From: Bradyrhizobium sp. SRS-191
GTDB lineage: Bacteria; Pseudomonadota; Alphaproteobacteria; Rhizobiales; Xanthobacteraceae
Assembly: GCF_024586915.1 (NCBI RefSeq)
Contig: NZ_JANBVS010000007.1
Coordinates: forward strand, 62,001-126,000
Direction: 5' to 3'
DNA length: 64,000 bases
Shown: piece after piece, positions 8,305 through 18,945 of the stretch
Numbering within the stretch: position 1 is the first letter of the stretch
How the letters are laid out: each line of letters opens with the position of its first letter
Position numbers and translations under genes: made by a program
The notes under the pieces: generated by a model
What the model saw: only the letters and a program-made list of their open reading frames with translations
Databases searched by the model: none
What the model was told of the DNA's origin: nothing

Positions 8305-8404
8305 GTCATTCCGGGGCGGGCCGCGCAGCGGCACGAGCCCGGAATCCATACTCCCGGTCGTGGCTATGGATTCCGGGCTCGCGCTCCGCGCGTCCCGGAA
8401 TGAC
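8305..8404. repeat. Palindromic intergenic repeat (CATTCCGGG family), copy 1
   Basis: A 100-base element starts with GTCATTCCGGGGCG and ends with GTCCCGGAATGAC. Its inner arms are GAGCCCGGAATCCATA and TATGGATTCCGGGCTC. It lies between the convergent ccdA and nucleotidyltransferase genes, where its RNA would form a long hairpin on either strand. Related copies are at 24095-24276 and 63604-63759. Confidence 0.8.
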
Positions 8405-8434
8405 GCGTAGAGAGAGCTGTGGCTCCCCACGGAA

Positions 8435-9004
8435 TCATGGCTCGGGTGCGATCACCGTGATCTCCGGCCACAGCGCCTTCCAGCGCGCCGCCTTGGCCGC
8501 GTAGTTGGCCGCCGTGAAATTGGCCGTGTAGTTCGGCCGCACGATCATCTGGTCGATGTCGTCCAGGCCCTTGGGCGCATAGATCTCGTATCCGTCGCGG
8601 ACAGGGCGAAGGCCGACCTGCGTGTTGGCGGTCAGGAACCGATCGATGCCGTCGGTCGATCGCGACAGAGGCGGGTAGGGGCGGCCGTGCTTGGCCGGGT
8701 ACCACAGATGCACGCGGGCCTGATTGCGCACTTCGACTTTGGCATCGATCCCGACGAGACAGGATGCGACCCGCCGGATCACCACATCTTCGGCGTCCCA
8801 CGACGTGTCAGGATCGAAATAGAATACATCATAGTCGAGGATGCCGTGGTCGACGGGGCGTCCGGTGCGCACGTTCCAGACCGTCTGCACGAGGCAGCCC
8901 GACACGATCCATGCATCCGGCAATGCCGTTGCGCGCAACACGTCCATGATCGCCGCGTTGACAGGATTTTTTATCGCTGACGTGACGAAGTCATCTTCGG
9001 TCAT
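8435..9004 (-). CDS. Nucleotidyltransferase family protein (DUF925/COG3575-like)
   Basis: This 189-residue protein resembles the NTP_transf_6 group. The segments WIVSGCLVQTVWN (about residues 31-43) and YDVFYFDPDTSWDAEDVV (about residues 58-75) supply the GC...N and D-x-D type features of a nucleotidyltransferase fold, and APKGLDDIDQMIVRPN near residue 145 is also typical. The substrate is unknown. An in-frame GTG at 9019 would add five residues. The ATG at 9004 has AAGGGA close upstream and was preferred weakly. No operon partner is evident: its neighbours are a repeat and a convergent gene. Confidence 0.75.
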   Translation of the reverse strand: MTEDDFVTSAIKNPVNAAIMDVLRATALPDAWIVSGCLVQTVWNVRTGRPVDHGILDYDVFYFDPDTSWDAEDVVIRRVASCLVGIDAKVEVRNQARVHLWYPAKHGRPYPPLSRSTDGIDRFLTANTQVGLRPVRDGYEIYAPKGLDDIDQMIVRPNYTANFTAANYAAKAARWKALWPEITVIAPEP

Positions 9005-9085
9005 GTCCCTTGATAGCACGCGAATACCGTCCGCTCACGCGGACATCGCACGATTCCCCGCAACGGATGTGGGAAAACGAAGCGC

Positions 9086-9424
9086 TCAGCCGCGCTCGAA
9101 CGTGGCGACGGCTTTTTTCGACGCCAGCGCCCGCCATTGTCGCCGCAACAACGGCTCGACGTCAGCCGGCCGCGCCGTCGACAGCCGCAGCAGCACGATC
9201 GGATAATCGCGATAGTGATCGGTGAAATAAAACAGTTTTGGCCGGCTCTCGACCAGCATCGCGCGCTCGTCCGATGGCACGCCGGGCAGGACGAGACTAT
9301 CCCCGTCCTCCTTCAGCCGCGCCAGCATCTTCTTGCGGACCTTCAGCGCCGGCGTCCCGTAGGACGTGCCGTCCTCGACCTCCGGCCATGCCAGCGCGAG
9401 CGCCCTGACATCGTCGAAGGTCAC
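9086..9424 (-). CDS. MmcQ/YjbR family protein
   Basis: This 112-residue protein matches the YjbR/MmcQ (DUF419) family. It opens with a helix containing ALAWPEVED, continues with SYGTPALKVRKKMLARL (about residues 21-37), the usual conserved core, and has a FYFTDHYRDYPIVLLRL strand pair later. The fold is CyaY-like and its biochemical role is unsettled. The start is the GTG at 9424, 13 bases after the lepB stop. The longer open frame upstream is a shadow of lepB. It is probably translated in the tldD-lepB-yjbR transcript. Confidence 0.8.
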   Translation of the reverse strand: MTFDDVRALALAWPEVEDGTSYGTPALKVRKKMLARLKEDGDSLVLPGVPSDERAMLVESRPKLFYFTDHYRDYPIVLLRLSTARPADVEPLLRRQWRALASKKAVATFERG

Positions 9425-9437
9425 GGTCGTCGTCCGC

Positions 9438-10244
9438 TCAGCGCACCGCGGTGAAGAAGCGGTCGAGCCGGAAGCCGGACAGCCAGGCCCAGACCGGCTG
9501 GTTCTTGAAGCCGAGATCCCAGGAGCCGACCACCGCATCGGCGCGGCCGACCAGATTGTCGATCGGCAAGAAGCCGACGCCGCCGTCGCGCAGCGAGACG
9601 CGGCTGTCAGCGGAGTTGTCACGGTTGTCGCCGAGCACGAACAGCTTGCCGGGTGGCACGGTGACCTCCGTCGTGTTGTCGAGGCGGCCGTTGTCGCGCA
9701 TCTTGAAGATCAGGTGCGACACGCCGTTCGGCAGTGTCTCGACGTAGCGATAAGCGGGCTCGTTGCGGCCGGTGTCGTCCTCGGCGTCGCCGATGCCGTC
9801 GGGCTTGAGCCCTGCTGCCTCGCCGTTGATGTAGAGCTGGCCCTGGCGCATCTGGATGCGGTCGCCGGGCAGGCCGACGACGCGCTTGACCCAGGCCTGC
9901 GAGGTGTCGCCCGGCCAGCGGAACACGACGACGTCGCCGCGCTTCGGCGTCTCGCCGAACAGACGTCCCGTCTCCGGCAGGGTGATCTGCATCGGCAGCG
10001 ACGAGGTGCCGTAGCCGTAGGGGAATTTCGACGCGAGCAGGGCATCGCCGATCAGCAGTGTCGGCTCCATCGAGCCCGAGGGCACATAGAACGGCTCGGC
10101 GATGGCGCCCTTGGCCAGGAAGACGACCGCCACCACGGCTGCGAGCTGGGCGATCTGTCCGCCCCAGCCTGTCTCTTTACGGGTGGTCTCTTTGCGCGGG
10201 GCCTTCGTGCTGACCTTGCTCGTGGACATTTTGTCGAGGCTCAT
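9438..10244 (-). CDS. lepB: Signal peptidase I
   Basis: This 268-residue membrane-bound peptidase removes signal peptides from exported proteins. One N-terminal membrane segment (about residues 30-47) precedes the catalytic Ser motif PSGSMEPTLLIGD at about residues 54-66, the catalytic Lys motif WVKRVVGLPGDRI near residue 120, and the GDNRDNSADSR box near residue 205. These are boxes B to E of type I peptidases. The ATG at 10244 overlaps the tldD stop as ATGA, which implies translational coupling. Confidence 0.95.
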   Translation of the reverse strand: MSLDKMSTSKVSTKAPRKETTRKETGWGGQIAQLAAVVAVVFLAKGAIAEPFYVPSGSMEPTLLIGDALLASKFPYGYGTSSLPMQITLPETGRLFGETPKRGDVVVFRWPGDTSQAWVKRVVGLPGDRIQMRQGQLYINGEAAGLKPDGIGDAEDDTGRNEPAYRYVETLPNGVSHLIFKMRDNGRLDNTTEVTVPPGKLFVLGDNRDNSADSRVSLRDGGVGFLPIDNLVGRADAVVGSWDLGFKNQPVWAWLSGFRLDRFFTAVR

Positions 10245-11665
10245 CGGCCCGTGCCTCCCACCGTGATGCGATCCATGCGAAGCGTCGGCTGTCCCACGCC
10301 GACCGGCACGCCCTGGCCGTTCTTGCCGCAGGTGCCGATACCGGTGTCGAGCGCGAGATCGTTGCCGATCATGCTGATGCGGTTGAGGTCGGTCGGGCCG
10401 TTGCCGATCAGCATCGCGCCCTTGACCGGCGCGCCGACCTTGCCGTCTTCGATCTTGTAGGCCTCGGTGCACTGGAAGACGTATTTGCCCGAGGTGATGT
10501 CGACCTGGCCGCCGCCGAAATTCACGGCGTAGATGCCGTTCTTGACGGAGGCGATGATCTCGGCGGGATCGCGGTCGCCGGCCAGCATGTAGGTGTTGGT
10601 CATGCGCGGCATCGGCACATGCGCGTAGCCCTGGCGGCGGCCGTTGCCGGTCGGCGCCATGTTCATCAGCCGCGCATTCTGGCGGTCCTGCATGTAGCCG
10701 ACGAGAATGCCGTCCTCGATCAGCACGGTGCGGCTGGTCGGCGTGCCCTCGTCGTCGATCGACAGCGAGCCGCGGCGCGAGGCCATGGTGCCGTCATCGA
10801 CCACGGTAACGCCCTTGGCCGCGACCGGCTTGCCCAGCAGGCCGGCGAAGGCCGAGGTCTTCTTGCGGTTGAAGTCGCCCTCGAGGCCGTGGCCGACGGC
10901 TTCATGCAGCATCACGCCGGGCCAGCCGGCCCCTAGCACGACGTCCATCTCGCCCGCGGGAGCGGGGACGGATTCGAGATTGACCAGCGCCTCGCGCAGC
11001 GCGCCGTCGGCGGCCTCGCGCCAGGCCTTGGTCTCGATGAAGCGCGCATAGGGCTCGCGGCCGCCATAGCCCTTGCTGCCGCTCTCCTGGCGGTCGCCCT
11101 GGCCGGCGACGACGGAGACGTTGACGCGCACCAGCGGACGGATGTCGCGATAGCTCTCGCCGTCGGGCCGCAGGATTTCCACGACCTGCCAGGTCGCACC
11201 CAGGCTCACCGTCACCTGGCGCACGCGCGGATCCTTGTCGCGCAGATAGGCGTCGATCTCGCCGAGCAGCTTGACCTTGCTCTCGAAGCCGGGCGCGTCG
11301 AGCGGATTGTCGTCGGCATACAGCCGCACATTGGTGTGCGGCGGCGCGCTCGCGAACGTGCCGGAATAGCCGCCGCGCACCGCGCTCACGGCATCGGCAG
11401 CGCGCATCAGGGCCGGCAGCGACACGTCGGAGGAATGGGCGTAGCCGACCGCATCGTCCTTCACCGCGCGCAGGCCGAAGCCCTGGCTGGTGTCATAGGT
11501 CGCCTGCTTGAGCCGGCCATTGTCGAAGGTCAGCGCCTCGGTCTGGCTGTATTCGAAGAACAATTCGCCGTCATCGGCGCCGGAAAGGCCGCGCGCGACC
11601 TCGCTCCGGACCGCATCACGATCCAGATTGGCGCGCTCGAGCAGAGAGGTGGTGGGAGCAGTCAT
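10241..11665 (-). CDS. tldD: Metalloprotease TldD homolog
   Basis: This 474-residue protein is TldD-like, the zinc-bearing subunit of the TldD/TldE protease, which processes modified peptides and antitoxins such as CcdA of plasmid F. The metal site is VMLHEAVGHGLEGDFN near residues 246-261 (HExxxH). Glycine-rich stretches such as NFGGGQVDI near residue 390 complete the family look. The partner tldE/pmbA is not in this window. It is first in a coupled minus-strand group with lepB. Confidence 0.93.
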   Translation of the reverse strand: MTAPTTSLLERANLDRDAVRSEVARGLSGADDGELFFEYSQTEALTFDNGRLKQATYDTSQGFGLRAVKDDAVGYAHSSDVSLPALMRAADAVSAVRGGYSGTFASAPPHTNVRLYADDNPLDAPGFESKVKLLGEIDAYLRDKDPRVRQVTVSLGATWQVVEILRPDGESYRDIRPLVRVNVSVVAGQGDRQESGSKGYGGREPYARFIETKAWREAADGALREALVNLESVPAPAGEMDVVLGAGWPGVMLHEAVGHGLEGDFNRKKTSAFAGLLGKPVAAKGVTVVDDGTMASRRGSLSIDDEGTPTSRTVLIEDGILVGYMQDRQNARLMNMAPTGNGRRQGYAHVPMPRMTNTYMLAGDRDPAEIIASVKNGIYAVNFGGGQVDITSGKYVFQCTEAYKIEDGKVGAPVKGAMLIGNGPTDLNRISMIGNDLALDTGIGTCGKNGQGVPVGVGQPTLRMDRITVGGTGR

Positions 11666-11749
11666 GGGTCAATCCGTTGTCGGAGCGTTCATTCCAAGAT
11701 AGTTGTTTTGACGCCGGGGCGCGAGGGGCAGGATGATTACCGAACTGAC

Positions 11750-12250
11750 ATGGTTGAGATCGTTCCCATTACGGCCGCTCACATCGAGAGCTTCCATCGC
11801 ACGCTGGACTGCGTCGCGCGCGAACGCCGCTACCTGTCCTTCGTGCAGGCGCCGCCGCTGGAGTCGACGCGCGCCTTCATTCTGAACAACATCCACGAAG
11901 GATATCCGCAATTCGTCGCTCTCTCGGCGGGCGAGGTGGTGGGCTGGTGTGATGTGACGCCCAAATCGGGGCCGATCGATGCCCGGATTGGGGTGCTCGG
12001 CATGGGCCTTTTGCCGCAGTTCCGGCACCAGGGCCTTGGCCGGCGCCTGATGGACGCGACGCTGGAGGCGGCGCGGGTCGCCGGCTTCTCGCGCGTCGAG
12101 CTCAACGTCTATCGCGGCAATACCAATGCGATCCGGCTGTACCAGAAGGCAGGCTTCCTTCTGAAGGCGGTTCAGCCGCGGGAGGCCGGCGATGATGGCT
12201 TCGACAGGACCCTGCTGGTGATGGCGTTGGCGCTGGACGCGTCGCGCTGA
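11750..12250 (+). CDS. GNAT family N-acetyltransferase
   Basis: This 166-residue enzyme has the GNAT fold. The acetyl-CoA pyrophosphate loop is FRHQGLGRRLMDATLEAA at about residues 91-108 (QxxGxG/A), preceded by a beta-4 strand GVLGMGLLPQ and followed by VELNVYRGNTNAIRLYQKAGF, the usual beta-5/alpha-4 splay. It acetylates an amine or protein N-terminus that cannot be named. The ATG at 11750 has GAGGGGCAGGATG some 20-30 bases upstream rather than a close ribosome site; codons further upstream belong to the complement of tldD. It is divergent from tldD with an 84-base gap. Confidence 0.85.
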   Translation: MVEIVPITAAHIESFHRTLDCVARERRYLSFVQAPPLESTRAFILNNIHEGYPQFVALSAGEVVGWCDVTPKSGPIDARIGVLGMGLLPQFRHQGLGRRLMDATLEAARVAGFSRVELNVYRGNTNAIRLYQKAGFLLKAVQPREAGDDGFDRTLLVMALALDASR

Positions 12251-12333
12251 GCTAGCAGCTTCCGCAACAAGGGCGAGAACGCACACCGATCACGGCAATG
12301 TGCACCAAGTCCTCGCGTCAATCCAGCGCGACG

Positions 12334-12960
12334 TCAGGGCAGCTTGTCAAATCCGTCGGCGAGGCCGTTCAGGCTGAGCGGGAAGCCGATGCCTTCCTCC
12401 GGCGTCTCGAAGATGATGAAGGTCGCGGTCTTCGCCGTCTTGAGCTGGCCGAGCAGCTTGTCTTCCAGCACCACCTCCGCGACGCAGCCGTTCGGCAGGC
12501 AGCGCACGAAGCCGGCGCGGCCGACATCCTGGTTATCGAGCTTGAGGCCGAGGCCGGACGGCAGCAGCACGCCGAGCGGCGCGACCACGCGCATCAGCCG
12601 GCTCTTCTGGTCGGCGGTCTTGAGCATGATCACCGTCAGGCCGGCATTGGAGCGGTCCTCGGCGACGACGCTTTGGATCAGGGCGCATTGCTCGGCCTGC
12701 GCGCCCGGCGGCGTGTCGCAACGGATCTGCCAGTCGCCATGCACCGAGCGCACGGCGCCCTGCGCAAAGGCCGCGTGCGGCACACCGATGGCCGTTGCCA
12801 TCACCACGAACACGCTCGCTGCGGCACAGACCATCGCGACGGCGCGCGCGAAGCGTCCGCTGTCAGCGCTGAGTCGGCACAAACGGCGCGAGTCATTCGC
12901 AGCTGGGGGGAGCATGTCAGCTGTCCTGTCCGTTGAAACCCTGGTTCGGGTCAGTGCCAT
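12334..12960 (-). CDS. Invasion-associated locus B (IalB) family protein, exported
   Basis: This 208-residue protein has an unusually long N-terminus before a hydrophobic export segment (about residues 38-62, cleavage near AAFAQ) and an IalB-like domain. Typical features are VHGDWQIRCDTPPGAQAEQC with its Cys pair, LMRVVAPLGVLLPSGLGL near residue 125, and RCLPNGCVAEV near residue 150. IalB of Bartonella aids erythrocyte entry, but environmental alphaproteobacteria carry many paralogs of unknown role. The start at 12960 has AGGAAA about 8 bases upstream. Confidence 0.85.
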   Translation of the reverse strand: MALTRTRVSTDRTADMLPPAANDSRRLCRLSADSGRFARAVAMVCAAASVFVVMATAIGVPHAAFAQGAVRSVHGDWQIRCDTPPGAQAEQCALIQSVVAEDRSNAGLTVIMLKTADQKSRLMRVVAPLGVLLPSGLGLKLDNQDVGRAGFVRCLPNGCVAEVVLEDKLLGQLKTAKTATFIIFETPEEGIGFPLSLNGLADGFDKLP

Positions 12961-13437
12961 GACAATTTCCTGTGGGTGATCTGCGCATCCGACGCCATGA
13001 TACGGCAATGATGGCGTCATGAGGACCGCCTCACCAGCCTACGGCACGAAACGATACGAAATATGGCCGCACCCGGTGCACTCCCGCTGCGCCTCGCCGA
13101 ATCAGCGTCGCAAGCGGTCATGTTCCGTTGCCTACATCGCAGCATACACCTGTCAAGCGCTCGTTGTCCGGGAAATCACGGCATGCGGCAATTTCTCGGA
13201 AAAATTAGCTCATTGCAGCCGATGACGCCGCGCGCGAAATCCGGCTTAAGACTGCATTGCGATAGATCAAGAATTATGGTTTGAGAAGAAAGATTTCGTC
13301 ATTCCAGTGAACTGGCCCAGGTGCTTTTCTAAGCGTCCGCCCGAAGGCCATTTGTCAGGAGAGCGGATCGAACGGCGCGCCGCCGCGTAAGACGGGCGGT
13401 GCGCTGAGGGGGAAAGTTCTGAAGGGAGCGCGACGGC
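12961..13437. promoter_or_regulatory. Divergent control region between ialB-like gene and aa3 oxidase operon
   Basis: This 477-base gap holds no credible gene. It contains an 8-base inverted repeat (GACGCCAT at 12991-12998, ATGGCGTC at 13011-13018) near the ialB-like start, and an FNR/FixK-like site at 13257-13270 on the ctaC side. The part after 13140 is less GC-rich than its surroundings, as expected for promoters. No clear -35/-10 pair could be assigned to ctaC. Confidence 0.5.
13257..13270. promoter_or_regulatory. FNR/FixK-type binding site candidate
   Basis: TTGCGATAGATCAA fits the rhizobial FixK2 consensus TTG(A/C)-N6-(T/G)CAA exactly. It lies 167 bases before the ctaC start codon. FixK proteins adjust oxidase gene expression to oxygen supply, so the place is sensible. 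The distance from the transcription start is unknown, so activation and repression cannot be told apart. Confidence 0.45.
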
Positions 13438-14268
13438 ATGAAGATGTCGAAAGGCCAATTGGGCGCCTGCTTGCTGGGGTTGGCCGTGGCAGGCATGACG
13501 GGTGGATCGGCATTTGCTGAAACCGGGCAGCCGGCGCCGTGGGAATACAAGCTGCAGGAAGCCGCAACGCCGGTGATGGAGAACATCACCTGGTTCCACG
13601 GGCTGCTGCTGGCGATCATCACCATCATCACGCTGTTCGTGCTGGCGCTGCTCGTCGCGGTGGTCGTGAAGTTCAACGCGCGCGCCAATCCGGTGCCGTC
13701 GCGGACCACGCACAATACGCTGATCGAGGTGGCGTGGACGCTGATTCCGGTGCTGATCCTGGTCATGATCGCGGTGCCGTCGTTCCGCCTCTTGTTCCTC
13801 GAGCTCGACGTGCCGAAGGCCGACCTGACGATCAAGGCGACCGGCAAGCAGTGGTACTGGAGCTACGCCTATCCCGACAACGGCAAGTTCGAGTTCGACT
13901 CGCTGATGGCGCAGGACAAGAAGCCCCGCCTGCTCGCGGTCGACAATGAGATGGTCGTGCCGGTCAACAAGGTGGTTCGTGTCCAGACCACCGGCGCAGA
14001 CGTCATCCACTCCTGGGCGATCCCGTCCTTCGGCGTGAAGATCGACGCCATTCCGGGTCGTCTCAACGAGACCTGGTTCAAGGCGACAAAGGTCGGCATG
14101 TATTACGGCCAGTGCTCCGAGCTGTGCGGCAAGGACCACGCCTACATGCCGATCGCGGTGCGGGTCGTGAGCGACCAGGAATTCACCGCCTGGGTCGAGG
14201 ACGCCAAGAAGAAGTACGCCAGCGCGCCCACGAGCACGTACGCCTCTGCTGCCGGCGTGTCGCAGTAA
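13438..14268 (+). CDS. ctaC: Cytochrome c oxidase subunit II (aa3 type)
   Basis: This 276-residue membrane-anchored subunit carries the CuA centre that takes electrons from cytochrome c. It has a signal peptide (about residues 1-24), two membrane helices (about residues 50-75 and 95-118), the aromatic electron-transfer patch KQWYWSYAYP near residue 138, and the CuA ligands in VIHSWAIPSFGVK and the CSELCGKDHAYMPI box near residues 225-238. The start at 13438 has GAAGGGAG upstream. It opens the operon ctaC-ctaD-ctaB-coxF-ctaG-ctaE. Confidence 0.96.
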   Translation: MKMSKGQLGACLLGLAVAGMTGGSAFAETGQPAPWEYKLQEAATPVMENITWFHGLLLAIITIITLFVLALLVAVVVKFNARANPVPSRTTHNTLIEVAWTLIPVLILVMIAVPSFRLLFLELDVPKADLTIKATGKQWYWSYAYPDNGKFEFDSLMAQDKKPRLLAVDNEMVVPVNKVVRVQTTGADVIHSWAIPSFGVKIDAIPGRLNETWFKATKVGMYYGQCSELCGKDHAYMPIAVRVVSDQEFTAWVEDAKKKYASAPTSTYASAAGVSQ

Positions 14269-14296
14269 CGCACGGGGACGAACGCGAAGGAATTGA

Positions 14297-15952
<1,656 letters not shown>

Positions 15953-15967
15953 GCCCCGACGGCCTCC

Positions 15968-15995
15968 GATGCGGCGCCGTTTTCGGCGCCGCATC
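15968..15995 (+). other. Strong hairpin between ctaD and ctaB
   Basis: GATGCGGCGCCG pairs perfectly with CGGCGCCGCATC across a TTTT loop just after the ctaD stop. There is no U-run after it, so it is not a classic terminator. It could stabilise the ctaCD part of the transcript or attenuate readthrough into the assembly genes. Confidence 0.6.
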
Positions 15996-16127
15996 GATAT
16001 CTGCCAGCCGGTACGCTCTTGGGCCTGACCCTGGGCATGCCGGCCGGATCTCCGAAGCCAACGTGCTGACCTGCGCGCTGCCTGCGCAAAAGTCCGGCGC
16101 CCTTTTGAATTGAAGTCTGGATTCGCC

Positions 16128-17066
16128 GTGTCGGTCATTGATCAGAACGCCATCGCCGTCGGCCCGCGGATTTCCGAGGCCGATGTCGGCGATTATCTCG
16201 CGCTGCTGAAGCCGCGCGTGATGTCGCTCGTGATCTTCACGGCGCTGATCGGCCTTCTGATCGCCCCCGGCCACTTCCACCCCGTGCTGGCGATCACCTC
16301 GCTGCTGTGCATCGCCGTCGGCGCCGGCGCGTCCGGCGCGCTGAACATGGCGCTGGAAGGCGACATCGACTCGTTGATGTCGCGCACCGCCAATCGTCCG
16401 ATCCCGCGCGGCCGCGTCACCCGCCAGGAGGCGCTCGCCTTCGGCATCACGCTGTCGTTCTTCTCGGTGCTGACGCTCGGCATCCTCGTCAACTGGTTCG
16501 CCGGCGCGCTGCTCGCCTTCACCATCTTCTTCTACGTCGTGATCTACACGCTGTGGCTGAAGCGCTGGACCGCGCAGAACATCGTCATCGGCGGCGCCGC
16601 CGGGGCGCTGCCGCCGGTCGTGGCCTGGGCCGCGGCCACCGGATCGGTGGCGCCGGAGCCGCTCTGGCTGTTCCTCATCATCTTCTTCTGGACCCCGCCG
16701 CATTTCTGGGCCCTGGCGCTGTTCCGCACCGACGACTACGCCCGCGCCGGCGTGCCGATGCTGCCCGTGGTCGCCGGTCCCGATGCGACCCGGCTGCAGA
16801 TCCTGCTCTACACCATCGTCCTCGTAGCCATCGCCGCCGCGCCCTGGCCGCTCGGCTATTTCGATGCCGTCTATGGCGTCGTCTCGCTCGCGCTCGGCGC
16901 CGGCATGCTGTGGCTGGCCATCGAGGTGTTCCGCAAGCGCGAGCGCAGCCAGTCGCTGCGCGCCAACCGCAAACTGTTCGCGTTTTCGATCCTGTATCTT
17001 TTCGCGCTGTTCGCGACGCTCGGCCTCGAGGCGGTCGCGCGCATGATCGCGCCGCTGATCTGGTAA
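16128..17066 (+). CDS. ctaB: Protoheme IX farnesyltransferase
   Basis: This 312-residue membrane enzyme (UbiA superfamily, about nine helices) adds a farnesyl group to heme b to form heme o, the precursor of heme a for the oxidase encoded next to it. The prenyl-diphosphate/Mg motif is [20 protein letters not shown] near residues 80-99. A second Asp-rich segment [16 protein letters not shown] lies near residue 200. The GTG at 16128 was preferred because upstream codons (TTG at 16111) add only a short unconserved leader. The gene lies between ctaD and coxF. Confidence 0.94.
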   Translation: MSVIDQNAIAVGPRISEADVGDYLALLKPRVMSLVIFTALIGLLIAPGHFHPVLAITSLLCIAVGAGASGALNMALEGDIDSLMSRTANRPIPRGRVTRQEALAFGITLSFFSVLTLGILVNWFAGALLAFTIFFYVVIYTLWLKRWTAQNIVIGGAAGALPPVVAWAAATGSVAPEPLWLFLIIFFWTPPHFWALALFRTDDYARAGVPMLPVVAGPDATRLQILLYTIVLVAIAAAPWPLGYFDAVYGVVSLALGAGMLWLAIEVFRKRERSQSLRANRKLFAFSILYLFALFATLGLEAVARMIAPLIW

Positions 17067-17073
17067 AGGACGA

Positions 17074-17250
17074 ATGGCAACCGCGATGGCCGATCCGAAT
17101 GAGCCAGAGGGCATCGTCCTCACCGAGGCGCAGCTGCGCAGCCGCCGCCGGCGGTCGATCGCGATCGCGCTGGCGCTCGGCGTCCTCGTGGTGCTGTTCT
17201 TCGCAGTCACCATGGTCAAGGGCCCCGTGGTGCTGAAGCGGCCGATGTAG
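17074..17250 (+). CDS. coxF: Small single-pass membrane protein, CoxF-like
   Basis: A 58-residue protein starts 8 bases after ctaB and ends shortly before ctaG. It has an acidic N-terminus ([20 protein letters not shown]), a basic RSRRRRS stretch and one membrane helix (about residues 29-48), ending in VVLKRPM. Size, topology and place match the coxF gene found in alphaproteobacterial aa3 operons; its role in oxidase assembly is poorly known. The tight packing and reading-frame integrity argue that it is a real gene. Confidence 0.75.
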   Translation: MATAMADPNEPEGIVLTEAQLRSRRRRSIAIALALGVLVVLFFAVTMVKGPVVLKRPM

Positions 17251-17272
17251 AGATGTGAAGCAGAGCCAGCCG

Positions 17273-17938
17273 ATGGACAGCAGCGACCAGACCCCTCCGA
17301 CATCAGCGCAGGCTGCGCCGGCTTCCGCCGCGCAGGGCGCCACCGCGTCGCGCCGGGGTTGGGGTCGTGACGCCCTGGTCGGCACCATCTGCGGCACGGT
17401 CGTCGTGTTGATGGTCGGCGCCTCCTACGCCGCCGTGCCCTTCTACAACTGGTTCTGTCGCGCCACCGGCTTCAACGGCACCACGCAGGTCGCGACCGCA
17501 GCGCCGTCCTCGGCGCCGCTGGCGCGCCGCATCGGCGTGCGCTTCGACGCCAACGTCGCCGGCGGCCTGCCCTGGAAATTCGAGCCGGAGAAGACCGAGA
17601 TCGAGGTCGCGATCGGCGAGGTCGTCACGGTCTACTACAAGGTCACCAACCAGTCGGCGCGCACCACCATGGCGCAGGCCGCCTACAACGTGACGCCGCT
17701 GACCTCGGGCGCCTATTTCCAGAAGATCAACTGCTTCTGCTTCACCGAACAGACCATGGCCCCGGGCGAGACCCGCGAGATGCCGGTCGTGTTCTACGTC
17801 GATCCGGCGATCACGGGCGATCACGAGAACGACGGGCTGCAGACGATCACGCTGTCCTACACCTTCTATCCCGTCCGCGACGCCGAGCCCAAGCCGGTCG
17901 CCGCGGGCGAGCCGGACAAGCCGCGGGGCAATCTATGA
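17273..17938 (+). CDS. ctaG: Cytochrome c oxidase assembly protein CtaG/Cox11
   Basis: This copper chaperone of 221 residues inserts CuB into subunit I. It has an N-terminal cytoplasmic tail, one membrane helix (about residues 33-53), the [12 protein letters not shown] segment near residue 58 and the copper-binding [12 protein letters not shown] motif near residue 148, all diagnostic of Cox11. A GTG at 17255 would add six residues. ATG 17273 was preferred, but the evidence between the two is thin. It sits 22 bases after coxF in the oxidase operon. Confidence 0.94.
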   Translation: MDSSDQTPPTSAQAAPASAAQGATASRRGWGRDALVGTICGTVVVLMVGASYAAVPFYNWFCRATGFNGTTQVATAAPSSAPLARRIGVRFDANVAGGLPWKFEPEKTEIEVAIGEVVTVYYKVTNQSARTTMAQAAYNVTPLTSGAYFQKINCFCFTEQTMAPGETREMPVVFYVDPAITGDHENDGLQTITLSYTFYPVRDAEPKPVAAGEPDKPRGNL

Positions 17939-18025
17939 CCGCGGCGACCTCCGGAATTCGGGGACCATCGCTGTTGAACGACACTTTGCCGGGGCGACCG
18001 GCATCGATCTGGGGAGAGACTTGCC

Positions 18026-18883
18026 ATGGCTGAGGCGCACGCCAAGCATCACGACTACCATCTGGTTGATCCAAGCCCGTGGCCGTTCGTCGGCTCGGTG
18101 TCGGCCTTCATCATGGCGTTCGGCGCGATCGGCTGGATGCACAAGATGTACGGCGCCGCGCCGATCGTGTTCGGCATCGGCACCATCGGCGTGCTCTACA
18201 CGATGGCGAGCTGGTGGGGCGACGTGATCAAGGAAGCCCAGTACAAGGGCGACCACACCCGTGTGGTGCAGCTGCATCACCGCTACGGCATGATCCTGTT
18301 CATCGCCTCCGAGGTGATGTTCTTCGTCGCCTGGTTCTGGGCCTATTTCAACGTCGCGCTGTTCCCGGGCTACGAGGTGCAGGCCACCCGCGACGCGCTG
18401 ATCGGCGGCGTCTGGCCGCCCAAGGGCATCGAGACCTTCGACCCCTGGCACCTGCCGCTCTTGAACACGCTGATCCTGCTGACCTCGGGCACCACCGTCA
18501 CCTGGGCGCACCACGCGCTGCTCGAAGGCGACCGCAAGGGCCTGAAATACGGCCTGATCCTCACGGTGCTGCTGGGCGCGACCTTCACCTGCGTGCAGGC
18601 CTATGAGTACGGCCACGCGACGTTCTCGTTCGCCGGCCACATCTACGGCGCCACCTTCTTCATGGCCACCGGCTTCCACGGCTTCCACGTTCTGGTCGGC
18701 ACGATCTTCCTGATCGTCTGCCTGATCCGCGCCTATGCCGGTCACTTCACACCCAAGCAGCATCTCGGCTTCGAGTTCGCCGCCTGGTACTGGCATTTCG
18801 TCGACGTGGTGTGGCTGTTCCTGTTCATCTGCATCTACGTCTGGGGCCACGGCGCCGAGTCCATGGCGCACGGCGCGCACTAA
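18026..18883 (+). CDS. ctaE: Cytochrome c oxidase subunit III
   Basis: This 285-residue, seven-helix subunit supports stability and proton uptake of the aa3 oxidase. Family segments are [20 protein letters not shown] near residue 89 and [14 protein letters not shown] near residue 217, and the ending [19 protein letters not shown]. It follows ctaG by 87 bases. A clear terminator follows at 18917-18945, which probably ends the operon. Confidence 0.96.
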   Translation: MAEAHAKHHDYHLVDPSPWPFVGSVSAFIMAFGAIGWMHKMYGAAPIVFGIGTIGVLYTMASWWGDVIKEAQYKGDHTRVVQLHHRYGMILFIASEVMFFVAWFWAYFNVALFPGYEVQATRDALIGGVWPPKGIETFDPWHLPLLNTLILLTSGTTVTWAHHALLEGDRKGLKYGLILTVLLGATFTCVQAYEYGHATFSFAGHIYGATFFMATGFHGFHVLVGTIFLIVCLIRAYAGHFTPKQHLGFEFAAWYWHFVDVVWLFLFICIYVWGHGAESMAHGAH

Positions 18884-18916
18884 AGCAGCACGCGCCGGTT
18901 GCATCGAACGTGTTAA

Positions 18917-18945
18917 GAAAGGGCGGCCGTCGGGTCGCCCTTTTT
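18917..18945 (+). terminator. Rho-independent terminator after ctaE
   Basis: AAAGGGCG pairs with CGCCCTTT across a GCCGTCGGGT loop and runs into TTTTT. It lies 34 bases after the ctaE stop and separates the oxidase operon from the DUF983 gene. Confidence 0.8.
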
